64,000 nucleotides of DNA, from the NCBI GenBank assembly GCA_018221105.1, contig JAAOYA010000008.1, positions 256,648-320,647 of the forward strand, read 5' to 3'. Position 1 is the first letter of the stretch, and the number at the start of each line of letters is the position of its first letter. Below are positions 28,459 to 38,562 of the stretch, piece after piece. Made by a program: the position numbers and the translations under genes. Below the pieces are notes generated by a model that saw only the letters and a program-made list of their open reading frames with translations, was not told where the DNA came from and ran no database searches. The stretch is from Candidatus Woesearchaeota archaeon (GTDB lineage: Archaea > Nanobdellota > Nanobdellia > Woesearchaeales > JAAOYA01).

Positions 28459-30495
28459 ATGAATTTAATCATCATTGCACCAATAGCTTGCATTATGGCA
28501 TTGGTTTTTGCTGGAATTCTTAGCAAAAAAATCATTTCAAAAACTCCTGGCAACACTAAAATTAAAGAGGTAAGTGATGCTATTAGTAAAGGAGCGATAA
28601 CTTTTCTTAAAAGCGAGTACAAAATACTAGTATTTTTTGTGATAATATTAAGTGTTATTATAGGATTATTGTTGGACAATCCAACAACAATTATCAATGA
28701 AGGTTGGTATACTAGCGCCAGTTTTGTAATTGGAGCTTTTTGCAGTGCGACAGCAGGTTTTATTGGAATGAAAATTGCAACAAAAGCCAATAGTCGAACA
28801 GCTAATGCTGCTCGCAAAAGCTTGGGCGCTGCGCTAACTATTGCTTTTAGTAGTGGTGCTGTTTTAGGGCTTAGTGTTGTTGGGCTTGGACTTTTAGGTT
28901 TACTAGTGCTTTTTTACTTGTTTACAATAATTCTTAACCTTGAACCAGCGTTGGCTGTTGAACTGATTACTGGTTTTGGTCTTGGAGCGTCATCGATTGC
29001 TTTGTTTGCTCGTGTTGGCGGCGGAATTTACACTAAAGCTGCTGATATTGGAGCCGACCTTGTTGGAAAAGTCGAGAGTGATATCAATGAAGATGACCCT
29101 CGTAACCCTGCAGTGATTGCTGATAATGTAGGAGACAATGTTGGAGATGTTGCTGGAATGGGGGCTGACCTTTTTGAAAGCTATGTTGGAAGTATTATTG
29201 CAGCAATGATTTTGGGAATGCTAGTTTTTGGCATTAAAGGTTTAGAATTGCCGCTTTTAATAGCTGCTAGCGGTATTGTTGCATCGATTATTGGCAATTA
29301 TTTTGTAAAAGTAAAAAATGGTGGTAGCATTCATACTGCACTGCGCAAAGGCTTGTGGGTTTCAAGCGCGATAGTAATAGTATTATCGTACGTGTTTACT
29401 TATTTATTATTGCCAAAACTTAATTATTTAGGGGTCTTTATTGCTATTATTGCAGGACTCATCTCTGGAATACTAATAGGATTATTAACAGAGTATTACA
29501 CCAGTGCAGATTATACGCCAACAAAAAAACTTTCGCAAAGCTCAGAAACTGGTGCTGCAACAAACATTATTACTGGTCTAGCTTTAGGCTATGAGAGCAC
29601 TGCACTGCCAATACTTGTACTATCAATCGGTATTTACACAGCATATTATTTTGCTGGAATTTATGGTATTGCAATAGCTGCTGTTGGAATGCTTTCAACT
29701 CTCGGTATTAGTCTGGCGGTTGACGCTTATGGTCCTGTGGCTGATAATGCTGGCGGAATTGCACAAATGGCAGGTCTTGGTGATAGTGTTAGAAAAAAAA
29801 CTGATATTTTAGATTCTGCAGGCAACACTACTGCTGCTATTGGTAAAGGTTTTGCTATAGGCAGCGCTGCACTAACAGCTTTAGCATTATTTAGTGCTTT
29901 TAGTAAAGCCGCTGATTTGAGTACAATCAACATTACTAACCCTTTAACTATTATAGGACTATTGTTGGGCGCTATGCTGCCATTTTTGTTTAGCAGTCTC
30001 ACAATGAGAGCTGTCGGAAGAGCTGCTTTTAGCATGATAGAAGAAGTTAGAAGACAATTTCGTGAGATTGAAGGATTATTAGAAGGTCACGCACAGCCCG
30101 ATTATGAGCGTTGCGTTAGAATATCAACTAATGCTGCGCTTAAAGAAATGATTTTGCCGGGGCTTTTGGCTATTAGCGCTCCAATAATCGCTGGTTTAGT
30201 ATTAGGCCTTGAAGCTCTTGGCGGATTACTGGCAGGAGCACTAGTAAGCGGTGTCTTACTAGCTATCAGCATGGCTAACTCTGGAGGAGCTTGGGATAAC
30301 GCAAAAAAATATATTGAAGCTGGAGCTCATGGTGGCAAGGGCACTGACACGCACAAAGCAGCAATTGTTGGCGATACTGTTGGCGATCCATTCAAAGACA
30401 CTAGCGGCCCATCAATTAATATTTTGATAAAATTGATGAGCATTGTTTCACTAGTTTTCGTGCCATTATTTTTGGCTTTTGGAAGCTTGTTATAA
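28459..30495 (+). CDS. hppA: Membrane-bound K+-dependent ion-translocating pyrophosphatase
   Basis: [109 protein letters not shown]. Confidence 0.97.
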   Translation: MNLIIIAPIACIMALVFAGILSKKIISKTPGNTKIKEVSDAISKGAITFLKSEYKILVFFVIILSVIIGLLLDNPTTIINEGWYTSASFVIGAFCSATAGFIGMKIATKANSRTANAARKSLGAALTIAFSSGAVLGLSVVGLGLLGLLVLFYLFTIILNLEPALAVELITGFGLGASSIALFARVGGGIYTKAADIGADLVGKVESDINEDDPRNPAVIADNVGDNVGDVAGMGADLFESYVGSIIAAMILGMLVFGIKGLELPLLIAASGIVASIIGNYFVKVKNGGSIHTALRKGLWVSSAIVIVLSYVFTYLLLPKLNYLGVFIAIIAGLISGILIGLLTEYYTSADYTPTKKLSQSSETGAATNIITGLALGYESTALPILVLSIGIYTAYYFAGIYGIAIAAVGMLSTLGISLAVDAYGPVADNAGGIAQMAGLGDSVRKKTDILDSAGNTTAAIGKGFAIGSAALTALALFSAFSKAADLSTINITNPLTIIGLLLGAMLPFLFSSLTMRAVGRAAFSMIEEVRRQFREIEGLLEGHAQPDYERCVRISTNAALKEMILPGLLAISAPIIAGLVLGLEALGGLLAGALVSGVLLAISMANSGGAWDNAKKYIEAGAHGGKGTDTHKAAIVGDTVGDPFKDTSGPSINILIKLMSIVSLVFVPLFLAFGSLL

Positions 30496-30571
30496 TTTAT
30501 TTTTTTGTTTTTGATTCGTTTTTCATTTTTTTGACAATATTTTTATAAAGAATTAATAAATTGTAAGTTTA

Positions 30572-31144
30572 ATGATTTTTACAAGCGGCGAACTAGTAGA
30601 CCTTGTCATCATGGTGCTAGCTATTGGTTTTATTTTTTCAAAGGTTTTTGGCAGGCGACCAGCAAGCACAGAGTATGATCCTCTTGTAGACTATCAAAAA
30701 AACCAGTTTTTCGAAGATTTAAAGTATGGAATCATACTAGCGGCTCCAGCTGTTGTATTGCACGAATTCGCTCATAAATTTGTAGCGATGAGTTTTGGAG
30801 CTCAAGCGTTTTTGCAAGCTCCAATAATGTGGTACGCTATAGCAATACTTTTGATATTGTTTAATGCGCCAATAATTTTTTTTGTTGGTGGACAAGTATC
30901 AGTAGTTGGTAATTTAACACCTTTTAATTACGCGCTAGTTGCGCTGGCAGGACCATTTACTAATTTAGTGTTATGGATTATTATTTCTAAATGGGTTGTC
31001 AAACAAAAGTTTGCACAAAAAAATCTTCAATTGTGGACTATGATGGGAAAGCTTAACATGTTCTTGTTTGTTTTTAACATGATACCACTGCCTGGTTTTG
31101 ACGGTTGGAATTTTGTTGTAGGACTTTTCCAAACAATTTTTTAA
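30572..31144 (+). CDS. Peptidase M50 (site-2 protease-like) integral membrane metalloprotease
   Basis: HEFAHKFVAMSFG (HExxH) and PLPGFDGWNF; multi-TM. Confidence 0.85.
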   Translation: MIFTSGELVDLVIMVLAIGFIFSKVFGRRPASTEYDPLVDYQKNQFFEDLKYGIILAAPAVVLHEFAHKFVAMSFGAQAFLQAPIMWYAIAILLILFNAPIIFFVGGQVSVVGNLTPFNYALVALAGPFTNLVLWIIISKWVVKQKFAQKNLQLWTMMGKLNMFLFVFNMIPLPGFDGWNFVVGLFQTIF

Positions 31145-31178
31145 ATTGTTTAAAGAAATATTTTATTTTTCGAAAATG

Positions 31179-33302
31179 TTAATGTTTTTTCTTTCTTAGT
31201 ATTAATCTTATGTAATTGTCACTCCAGCCTGCTAATGTTAGTTTTTGTTTTATTATGTTGGCCGGAATTTTTAATTTTTTCATTGTTCTAACATACTTTC
31301 TTAACTCCTGTAATTTTTTGATTTTAGCAATTTTCAAACTGTTTTTTGTTATTTTTTTATTAAAATAAGTTACTTGGATTCTTTTTTTAACACGCTCCAA
31401 ATCATCTTCTAAAACTGAAAGTCCGGTTCTTAATTCTCCACCTTCAGGCTTTTGAATTTTGTACTCGTGATAATACGCTGAACCACCAGCAACTCCTCCT
31501 AGCACAAGCAGTATTAACATCAATTTACGCCAAGTGCCTTTTTTTGCTTTAGTGGACTCTAATTGTTCTTGTGTTGTGTTAGTTGATTGATTTGCTAGTT
31601 GTGCGGGACTCTCTTGTACTGCTTGACCCGATATTGCACTAAGTGTTTGCTCATCGGTTTCATTAACAGTATTGATTATTGGCGCTTCAATATTTGTGCT
31701 GTTAGAAGTTGATGCTATAACAAAATATGATAATCCAGGGGTTATTGCTTCAAAATGATAAAATTCTTCATCTTCACTTATCACACTAGTGTTTAGTGGA
31801 GCCCATCCAATGATATAACGATACATTGTAATGTTTTTGGCAACATAGCCTTCATCTTCAAACCATTCTTTTAATATTTTAAATCTTATTTTTGCAGTTT
31901 CAAGATTAGTATTAGTCAAAACACCATGATCCATTTGCAAGTACGCAAAAACATTATTTTTTGCTGGAACAGCCGAAGGTTTAACAAAATATTTAGTTAT
32001 TCCAAACCTAACACCATTTTTTTGCTCTTTTATAGTAAGTATTAAGTGTTCTATTGTAAGATCAGAATTAGAAAAATTCACTTGTGTAGTACCATTTTTT
32101 AGTCTTGAAAAAATAATTGTTTGTGAAGAGTCAACAACTGTTTCTACTGCTTGGCCGTCATCATCATCACCTTGGTTTGATGACGAACAAAAGCCTGATT
32201 CTGTGATTGTATCGTTGACACCATCATAAACACAAGTTTGTGTGCACAGCCTGGTTTTTTCTCCACTTGCACAACCACTCCAAACACCACAATTATCGTA
32301 TTCACTAGTGCAGCTTGGAAGCGATGTTATACTGGCAAGATTTGATATAGCGCTTAGGTTTTCATTGTTTTGACTGTCAAGACCTGTTATTGCATAATAA
32401 TATGTTGCGTTTGGCAAAGTATCAGTATCAGTCCACAAGTGATCAACAACATTAGAATCAATCCTATCAGTACTATTTGCAACAGTAAAGTTTGTGTTTG
32501 AACGATAAACGTTGTACTTAGTGATTTCTGGTTGTGAATCATAAGACCATAATATTCTTATTGAACCGTCACTCCTAGTGCTTGCTTGCAAATCTGTTAC
32601 ATTAATTGTTACAATTTTGTAAAAAGTAAAAGTTAGTTGATTGTTTTGGCTTATGTTGACACTAGTACCACTTCTTTGATAAAATCCTACTATGTTTGAA
32701 ATATTTATTGTATAATTGTTATAATCGGTAGTGTTTGTAATATTAATTTTTCGAGTTATTAGTTTTTGTGATGGTATAGTGCCGTTAACACTAGTGTTAT
32801 CAGTGTAGACTGTGTTATTGTCATTGTCAAATATTGTTATTGTAACATTTGCTAAATTATTGCTCACCCCATCAATTACGTTAATTGAAAGGTTTTGATA
32901 AAATGAAGCTGTACCAGTGCCAGTTATGTTAAAAGTATAAGAGTAAGTGTTATCATCAACTATCAAATCAGTGTTATGCAATCGAATATTATTTTGATAA
33001 CTTGCAATATCACAATTTTTTATTGTTATATTATTAAAGTTTGTTATGTTGATTCCCGTACCATTATTGTTGCCAGTTATCGCAGTATTATTACAATCTA
33101 GTAATATGTTTGAAGCATTAAAAATTATTATTCCAGTATCGTTCAAATCAGTAATGCTTAATGTTTGGCCGCACAAAACAGTGTTATTGTTAATGTATAA
33201 GTCGTCAGTTGTGTTAGTGCAAGCTTGAGTTTGAAGTGTCAAGAGTACTAAAAACAATGCAGAGAAACCTATAATTAACTGCTCTTTTTTCACTCTTGAC
33301 AC
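31179..33302 (-). CDS. Surface protein: signal peptide, beta-helix-like/Ig-like, fibronectin III, PGF-pre-PGF-like domain, C-terminal TM and basic cytoplasmic tail
   Basis: FnIII region SDGSIRILWSYDSQPEITKYNVYRSNTN; PGF-pre-PGF-like SNSDLTIEHLILTIKEQKNGVRFGITKYFVKPSAVPA...ITPGLSYFVIAS; TM LMLILLVLGGVAGGSAYY. Confidence 0.8.
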   Translation of the reverse strand: MSRVKKEQLIIGFSALFLVLLTLQTQACTNTTDDLYINNNTVLCGQTLSITDLNDTGIIIFNASNILLDCNNTAITGNNNGTGINITNFNNITIKNCDIASYQNNIRLHNTDLIVDDNTYSYTFNITGTGTASFYQNLSINVIDGVSNNLANVTITIFDNDNNTVYTDNTSVNGTIPSQKLITRKINITNTTDYNNYTINISNIVGFYQRSGTSVNISQNNQLTFTFYKIVTINVTDLQASTRSDGSIRILWSYDSQPEITKYNVYRSNTNFTVANSTDRIDSNVVDHLWTDTDTLPNATYYYAITGLDSQNNENLSAISNLASITSLPSCTSEYDNCGVWSGCASGEKTRLCTQTCVYDGVNDTITESGFCSSSNQGDDDDGQAVETVVDSSQTIIFSRLKNGTTQVNFSNSDLTIEHLILTIKEQKNGVRFGITKYFVKPSAVPAKNNVFAYLQMDHGVLTNTNLETAKIRFKILKEWFEDEGYVAKNITMYRYIIGWAPLNTSVISEDEEFYHFEAITPGLSYFVIASTSNSTNIEAPIINTVNETDEQTLSAISGQAVQESPAQLANQSTNTTQEQLESTKAKKGTWRKLMLILLVLGGVAGGSAYYHEYKIQKPEGGELRTGLSVLEDDLERVKKRIQVTYFNKKITKNSLKIAKIKKLQELRKYVRTMKKLKIPANIIKQKLTLAGWSDNYIRLILRKKKH

Positions 33303-33423
33303 CAGTGCACCGGTTTTAAACTAGTTTAATACTAATTTAGAGCTTTATACTCGTATTTAAAACAACCGTTTTTATAGTCTACAGTTGCAATAATTTGATA
33401 AATAAAGAAAAAGTTAAGCGAAC

Positions 33424-35034
33424 ATGCTATCAAAGCGCCAGCAAACAAAGTGGATCATTGTAACAGGCGGAGTGCTCTCAGGCCTTGGCAAAGGAATTGC
33501 GGCGGCAAGCATCGGACACCTTCTTCATGGCAAAAAAGTCATTCCAATAAAAAATGACGGTTACTTAAATGTTGATCCTGGAACAATGAATCCTATAGAG
33601 CACGGTGAAGTATTCGTGCTTGATGATGGTGGAGAAGTTGACATGGACTTTGGCCATTATGAAAGATTCTTAAACATTAATTGCAAATTTGAATGGAATC
33701 TTACAATGGGAAAAGTTTTCGAGCTTGTAAGAAAAAAAGAACGCCGCGGTGATTACTTAGGAAAAACAGTTCAATTAATACCTCATGTTAGTGATTTGAT
33801 AAAAGATTGGTGGACTCGCATAGCAGCACAAGAAAAAGCACAAGTAATGCTTGTCGAAATTGGTGGCACTGTTGGCGATATGGAAAACGAATTGTTTTTA
33901 GAAGCTGCCCGGCAATTAAGAAATAGTGTTGGCAAAGAAAACATGTTATTTGTTCACGTGACATATGTTCCAATACCGCATGGTGTTTTCGAGCAAAAAA
34001 GCAAGCCAACACAACAAAGTGTTCACTTACTTTTAGAGCGCGGCATCAAACCAGACATTATCATCGGACGCTGCAGTGAATTGTTGCGTGATTCAATAAA
34101 AAATAAGATTGCAGCTTTTTGTGATGTTGACAAAAATGCTGTTATCACAGGACTTGACGTTGATAATGTTTACAAAATTCCTTTTGTTTTCGAAAAAGAA
34201 GGAATTGGAAATATTTTAAGCCAAAAATTAGGCATCAAAACCAATCCTAACAAAAGCAGTTGGCGAAGATTATTATATCATCTTGACAATCCAAAAACCA
34301 GTTTGAATATTGCGATTTGTGGCAAGTACACAAAACTTGAAGATTCTTATGCCAGCATTATTGAAGCATTAAAGCATTGCGAGGCAAATTATTCTTGCAA
34401 GATTAATGTAAAATGGATTGAAACAACTGACGTGACAAATGATTTGGAAGCTGCAAAGACTTTGCGTGGCATTGATGGTGTTATAGTGCCTGGAGGTTTT
34501 GGCAGCAGAGGTGTTGAGGGGAAAATAAAAATCATAAAACATTGCAGAAAGCACAATATTGCGTTTTTGGGTCTTTGCTTGGGATTACAATTAGCTGTTG
34601 TAGAATACGCTCGTAATGTTTGCCAATTAAAGAATGCTCACACTACAGAAGTTGATAGTGCATCTGAGAATCCTGTTATTGACTTATTGCCTGGTCAGCG
34701 TACAATTAAAACTAAGGGTGCCACTATGAGACTTGGATCTTACAGGGCAATTTTAAAAGATAAAAGTCTTGTAAAAAAACTTTATAACAATAAAAAAGAG
34801 GTTTTCGAGCGTCACCGTCACAGATATGAAGTTAACCCAAAATATCATGAAATTCTTCAAAAAAACGGTTTAATACTTTGTGGCATGTCTCCTGATGGTA
34901 GACTTGTAGAGTTTATAGAGCTAGCAGGTCATAAGTATTTTGTTGCAACACAATCACACCCTGAGTTAAAGAGTCGTCTACAAAATCCAGCTCCGTTGTT
35001 TAGTGGCTTTATTAAAGCTATATTGCATAGCTAA
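33424..35034 (+). CDS. pyrG: CTP synthase
   Basis: KWIIVTGGVLSGLGKGIAAASIGHLL; GGTVGDMENELFLEAARQL; GAT domain GLCLGLQLAVVEYARN; HRHRYEVNPKY. Confidence 0.97.
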   Translation: MLSKRQQTKWIIVTGGVLSGLGKGIAAASIGHLLHGKKVIPIKNDGYLNVDPGTMNPIEHGEVFVLDDGGEVDMDFGHYERFLNINCKFEWNLTMGKVFELVRKKERRGDYLGKTVQLIPHVSDLIKDWWTRIAAQEKAQVMLVEIGGTVGDMENELFLEAARQLRNSVGKENMLFVHVTYVPIPHGVFEQKSKPTQQSVHLLLERGIKPDIIIGRCSELLRDSIKNKIAAFCDVDKNAVITGLDVDNVYKIPFVFEKEGIGNILSQKLGIKTNPNKSSWRRLLYHLDNPKTSLNIAICGKYTKLEDSYASIIEALKHCEANYSCKINVKWIETTDVTNDLEAAKTLRGIDGVIVPGGFGSRGVEGKIKIIKHCRKHNIAFLGLCLGLQLAVVEYARNVCQLKNAHTTEVDSASENPVIDLLPGQRTIKTKGATMRLGSYRAILKDKSLVKKLYNNKKEVFERHRHRYEVNPKYHEILQKNGLILCGMSPDGRLVEFIELAGHKYFVATQSHPELKSRLQNPAPLFSGFIKAILHS

Positions 35035-35073
35035 TGGCGTAAGTTTTATAAAAAACAACAAAAAACTGCGCTT

Positions 35074-36099
35074 ATGGCTAGAAATAAAGGTCGTCGAGTA
35101 AAAAGAAGAGTTCTAACATCTTCAACGCAGACAAAAAAACCAGAAGATACTATAAAAACAGTTCATAAACCTGCTGATATTCAAAAAACAAAACAAGGAC
35201 CAGCAATAAATGATAGTTTTCTTTCAAAGCTTGACAGTTTTTACAATCAAAACTACAAGATTTTATTATTAATTCCTGCAATAATGCTTTTTGGAGCTTT
35301 AATACTGATTTTTTTTCAAGTTGCAAACACTGGAGATTTTATCAATAAGGGAGTTTCACTAAAAGGCGGCACCACTATTGAAGTTATTGGAGGCTTAGAA
35401 GTTGATGCTTTAGCATTAAAGAGTTTGTTGATAACACAATTTGAAAACTCCGATATTGATGTTCGATTAATTCGTGAAGCAGGAAATTATAAAGGCTTTA
35501 TTATAGATCTTGCAAGTGAACTAGACAGTGATAAAGTAATAAGCTTTTTACAAGTTAGACAATTTTTGACAACTCAAGAGTATAGTGTGCAACAAATTGG
35601 CTCAGCACTTGGAGAGAATTTTTTCCGTGAAACTTTTAGAGTGTTGATTTTCACTTTTATTTTTATGGGACTCGTAGTGTTTTTTTATTTTAGAACTTTC
35701 ATTCCTTCACTTGCGGTTATACTGGCAGCTGCCAGTGATATGATAGTCACTGTAGCAATTATTAATTTGATGGGAATTAAACTATCAACTGCTGGCATCG
35801 CAGCTTTTTTGATGCTTATAGGTTATTCTGTAGACACTGACATACTACTTTCTACCAGAATGTTAAAGCGCAAGACCGGCTCTGCATATGACGGCTTAAA
35901 AAGCGCTTTAGGCACTGGATTGTTAATGAGCATTACAACAATTAGTGCTGTTAGTGCTGGACTTTACTTTTCACAATCTGATGTTTTAAAACAAATAATG
36001 CTTATTTTACTAGTAGGATTGCTTGTGGACATTATCAATACTTGGATTCAAAATGCTGGAATATTACGCTGGTATATGGAGGCAAAAAAAATTGACTAA
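35074..36099 (+). CDS. secF: Protein translocase subunit SecF
   Basis: NKGVSLKGGTTIEV; VGSALGENFF-like QIGSALGENFFRETFRVLIFTFIFMGLVVFFYFR; IGYSVDTDILLSTRMLKR. Confidence 0.93.
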   Translation: MARNKGRRVKRRVLTSSTQTKKPEDTIKTVHKPADIQKTKQGPAINDSFLSKLDSFYNQNYKILLLIPAIMLFGALILIFFQVANTGDFINKGVSLKGGTTIEVIGGLEVDALALKSLLITQFENSDIDVRLIREAGNYKGFIIDLASELDSDKVISFLQVRQFLTTQEYSVQQIGSALGENFFRETFRVLIFTFIFMGLVVFFYFRTFIPSLAVILAAASDMIVTVAIINLMGIKLSTAGIAAFLMLIGYSVDTDILLSTRMLKRKTGSAYDGLKSALGTGLLMSITTISAVSAGLYFSQSDVLKQIMLILLVGLLVDIINTWIQNAGILRWYMEAKKID

Positions 36100-37801
36100 A
36101 GCCAAAAAACTATTAACTAATTGGCGAGTATTATTACTACTATTTTTTTTGTTGATGGCAGTTGTCTCAATCCACCCGGCACCAAACAATTCTGGAGTTG
36201 CAATACGCTCAGTGTTGCCAAACAGCACAGCAGCTAACACTGGTTTTGAAAGTCCAAAGCCAAACGCTAATCCCTTAAGTTGGGAAGTTATCAAAACAAT
36301 CAATGGCATTGAAATAAGTAGTGAAGCTAAATATTTTAGTGCTGTTAGTGACTTGCAAGTAAACCAGACAATTTTAATAAGCACTAATAAAAAAACTTAC
36401 AAGCTAACAGTAGAACCACTAACTAAAATAACAATTCTTAATCAAACAACAACACAGCGTGTTATAGAAGAAGTCTTTGATGAAGAGCTCAACAAAACTA
36501 TCAATAAAACAAAACTTGTAAAAGTTCCGCAGACATTGACCGAAATTTTAGGTCCTGCAGATTTAGGATTGAAAATCTCTAAAGCTCCAACAACTAACAT
36601 TCGAAAAGGTCTTGACCTGCAAGGTGGCACAAGAGTATTATTGCAACCTGTCAATAAAACAACAGCTGAAGATATGGAACTAATAATTTCTAATATGAAT
36701 GAACGATTAAATGTTTTCGGTCTTTCAGATGTTTTAATAAGAACTGCCGGTGACTTGTCAGGAAACCAGTATATTATTGTTGAGATTGCTGGTGCTAACG
36801 AAGAAGAAGTCAAAAACTTACTTGCCAAACAAGGAAAATTCGAAGCAAAAGTAGTAAACAATACTGTTTTTAAAGGCAGCAAAAAAGATATTGCATATGT
36901 TTGCCGCTCAAGCCAATGTGCCGGCATTGACCCATCTAATGGTTGTGGTCCGCTAGCTGACGGCAATTTTGTGTGTAATTTTCGTTTTGCGATAACACTC
37001 AGTAATGAAGCAGCAGAAAACTTTGCAAGTTCAACACAAGACTTGCAAGTAGTCACTAATGAACAAGGTGATGATTACTTATCAGAAAAAATAGATTTCT
37101 TGCTAGATGACAATTTAATAACTTCACTAAACATTGTTGCAAGTCTTAAAGGACAGGCGCAAACAGACATTTCTATTACGGGAAGCGCTATTGGCCCATC
37201 AGAGCAAGAAGCTGCATTTAATGCTATTAATGAAATGAAGCGATTGCAAAGCATATTGTCATCCGGTTCACTGCCAACAAAAATTGAAATTGTTCAAACA
37301 AGTAATGTCAGTCCACTTTTAGGTAATGAGTTTACAAAAAATGCTATACTTGTCGGAATTGTAGCAATATTTGTTGTTTCACTAGTAGTATTTATTCGTT
37401 ATAGAAAATGGCAAATTGCTATTCCTATGACTATAACAATGGCAAGTGAAGTAATACTGCTTTTAGGTTTTGCTTCAATTGTAGCTTGGAATCTTGACCT
37501 GGCAGCTATTGCAGGAATCATTATCGCGGTAGGTACTGGAGTTGACCATCAAATAATAATTGCTGATGAAACATTGCGCGGTGAAGCTTTAAAGTCTAGT
37601 TGGCGTGAAAGACTAAAAAATGCTTTTTTTATTATAATGGTGGCATATTCTACAACAGTTGTTGCAATGGTGCCATTACTGGTTGCTGGAGCAGGACTTT
37701 TGAAAGGTTTTGCTTTTACTACAATAGTTGGAGTGTCACTAGGAGTATTCTTGACAAGACCTGCTTTTGCGTCAATTATTGAAATTTTGCTAAAAAAATA
37801 A
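36092..37801 (+). CDS. secD: Protein translocase subunit SecD with PDZ-like insertion
   Basis: GLDLQGGTRVLLQP; ISITGSAIGPSEQEAAFNAINEMKRLQSILSSGSLP; GTGVDHQIIIADE. Probable TTG start overlapping the secF stop. Confidence 0.92.
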   Translation: MTKAKKLLTNWRVLLLLFFLLMAVVSIHPAPNNSGVAIRSVLPNSTAANTGFESPKPNANPLSWEVIKTINGIEISSEAKYFSAVSDLQVNQTILISTNKKTYKLTVEPLTKITILNQTTTQRVIEEVFDEELNKTINKTKLVKVPQTLTEILGPADLGLKISKAPTTNIRKGLDLQGGTRVLLQPVNKTTAEDMELIISNMNERLNVFGLSDVLIRTAGDLSGNQYIIVEIAGANEEEVKNLLAKQGKFEAKVVNNTVFKGSKKDIAYVCRSSQCAGIDPSNGCGPLADGNFVCNFRFAITLSNEAAENFASSTQDLQVVTNEQGDDYLSEKIDFLLDDNLITSLNIVASLKGQAQTDISITGSAIGPSEQEAAFNAINEMKRLQSILSSGSLPTKIEIVQTSNVSPLLGNEFTKNAILVGIVAIFVVSLVVFIRYRKWQIAIPMTITMASEVILLLGFASIVAWNLDLAAIAGIIIAVGTGVDHQIIIADETLRGEALKSSWRERLKNAFFIIMVAYSTTVVAMVPLLVAGAGLLKGFAFTTIVGVSLGVFLTRPAFASIIEILLKK

Positions 37802-37847
37802 TAAAAAAGGGGCAGGTTTTAAAAACAATAAAACAATTTTTGTTCTT

Positions 37848-38219
37848 ATGAAAGCACAAAAACAAGCATTATTATTTGTGGTTATCACTACTTTTTTTAC
37901 GACTACAGGACAGTTTTTTTGGAAGAAAGGGGCTGATTTGAGTGTTAATGGTGCTGGTTTTCTAATTTATAATTATTGGAGCGTCATAGGATTTTTTTTG
38001 TATGCTTTTGGAGCACTATTTTTAATTTTGGCGCTTCGACTTGACAATCTTAGCAAGGTTTTTCCTGTTGTGGCAACGTCTTATGTGTGGGTTGTTTTTT
38101 TATCACCGCTGTTTTTTGCTGGCGAAAATTACACTTTGTTTAAAAGTGTTGGAGCGATAATGGTACTTTTTGGTGTTATAATGGTGAACACTCGATTTGT
38201 TGGTGAAAACAATGACTAA
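37848..38219 (+). CDS. 4-TM small multidrug resistance/EamA-like transporter half
   Basis: ALLFVVITTFFTTTGQFFWKKGADLS ... FPVVATSYVWVVFLSPLFFAGE; overlaps a paralogous gene. Confidence 0.75.
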   Translation: MKAQKQALLFVVITTFFTTTGQFFWKKGADLSVNGAGFLIYNYWSVIGFFLYAFGALFLILALRLDNLSKVFPVVATSYVWVVFLSPLFFAGENYTLFKSVGAIMVLFGVIMVNTRFVGENND

Positions 38220-38559
38220 TATTATAATGGGCATTTTGTTGACTGTTTTTTCTTCAGTTTTTAATGCTGTTGGCCCATTTTTAATAAAACAAGGAGTCAA
38301 AAAAGATCAAAAGATTGTAGAATTATTTTTTGATAAGCTTGTGATTGGCGGTTTAATTGTGACTTTTGTTGGAGCTTCAATATTTGTTTTTGCTTTGCGT
38401 TTTGCACAATTATCAATTTTGTATCCTTTTGTTGCAATGACCTACGCGTGGGTTGCACTACTTTCAAAAAAATATCTTGATGAGTCAATAACTAATAAAA
38501 TGTGGTTTGGCATAATATTAATATTGTTGGGGGTTTCAATTATTGGTATTACAAGCTAG
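38212..38559 (+). CDS. 4-TM small multidrug resistance/EamA-like transporter half
   Basis: ILLTVFSSVFNAVGPFLIKQGVKK ... LYPFVAMTYAWVALLSKKYLDE; probable start ATG 38212 overlapping the previous stop. Confidence 0.75.
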   Translation: MTNIIMGILLTVFSSVFNAVGPFLIKQGVKKDQKIVELFFDKLVIGGLIVTFVGASIFVFALRFAQLSILYPFVAMTYAWVALLSKKYLDESITNKMWFGIILILLGVSIIGITS

Positions 38560-38562
38560 AAA

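Noticed and set aside
28359-28817. 152-aa minus-strand ORF
   Set aside because: Antisense to the start of hppA; hydrophobic mirror of TM-encoding sequence.
36442-37056. 204-aa minus-strand ORF
   Set aside because: Antisense to secD; no recognisable domain.
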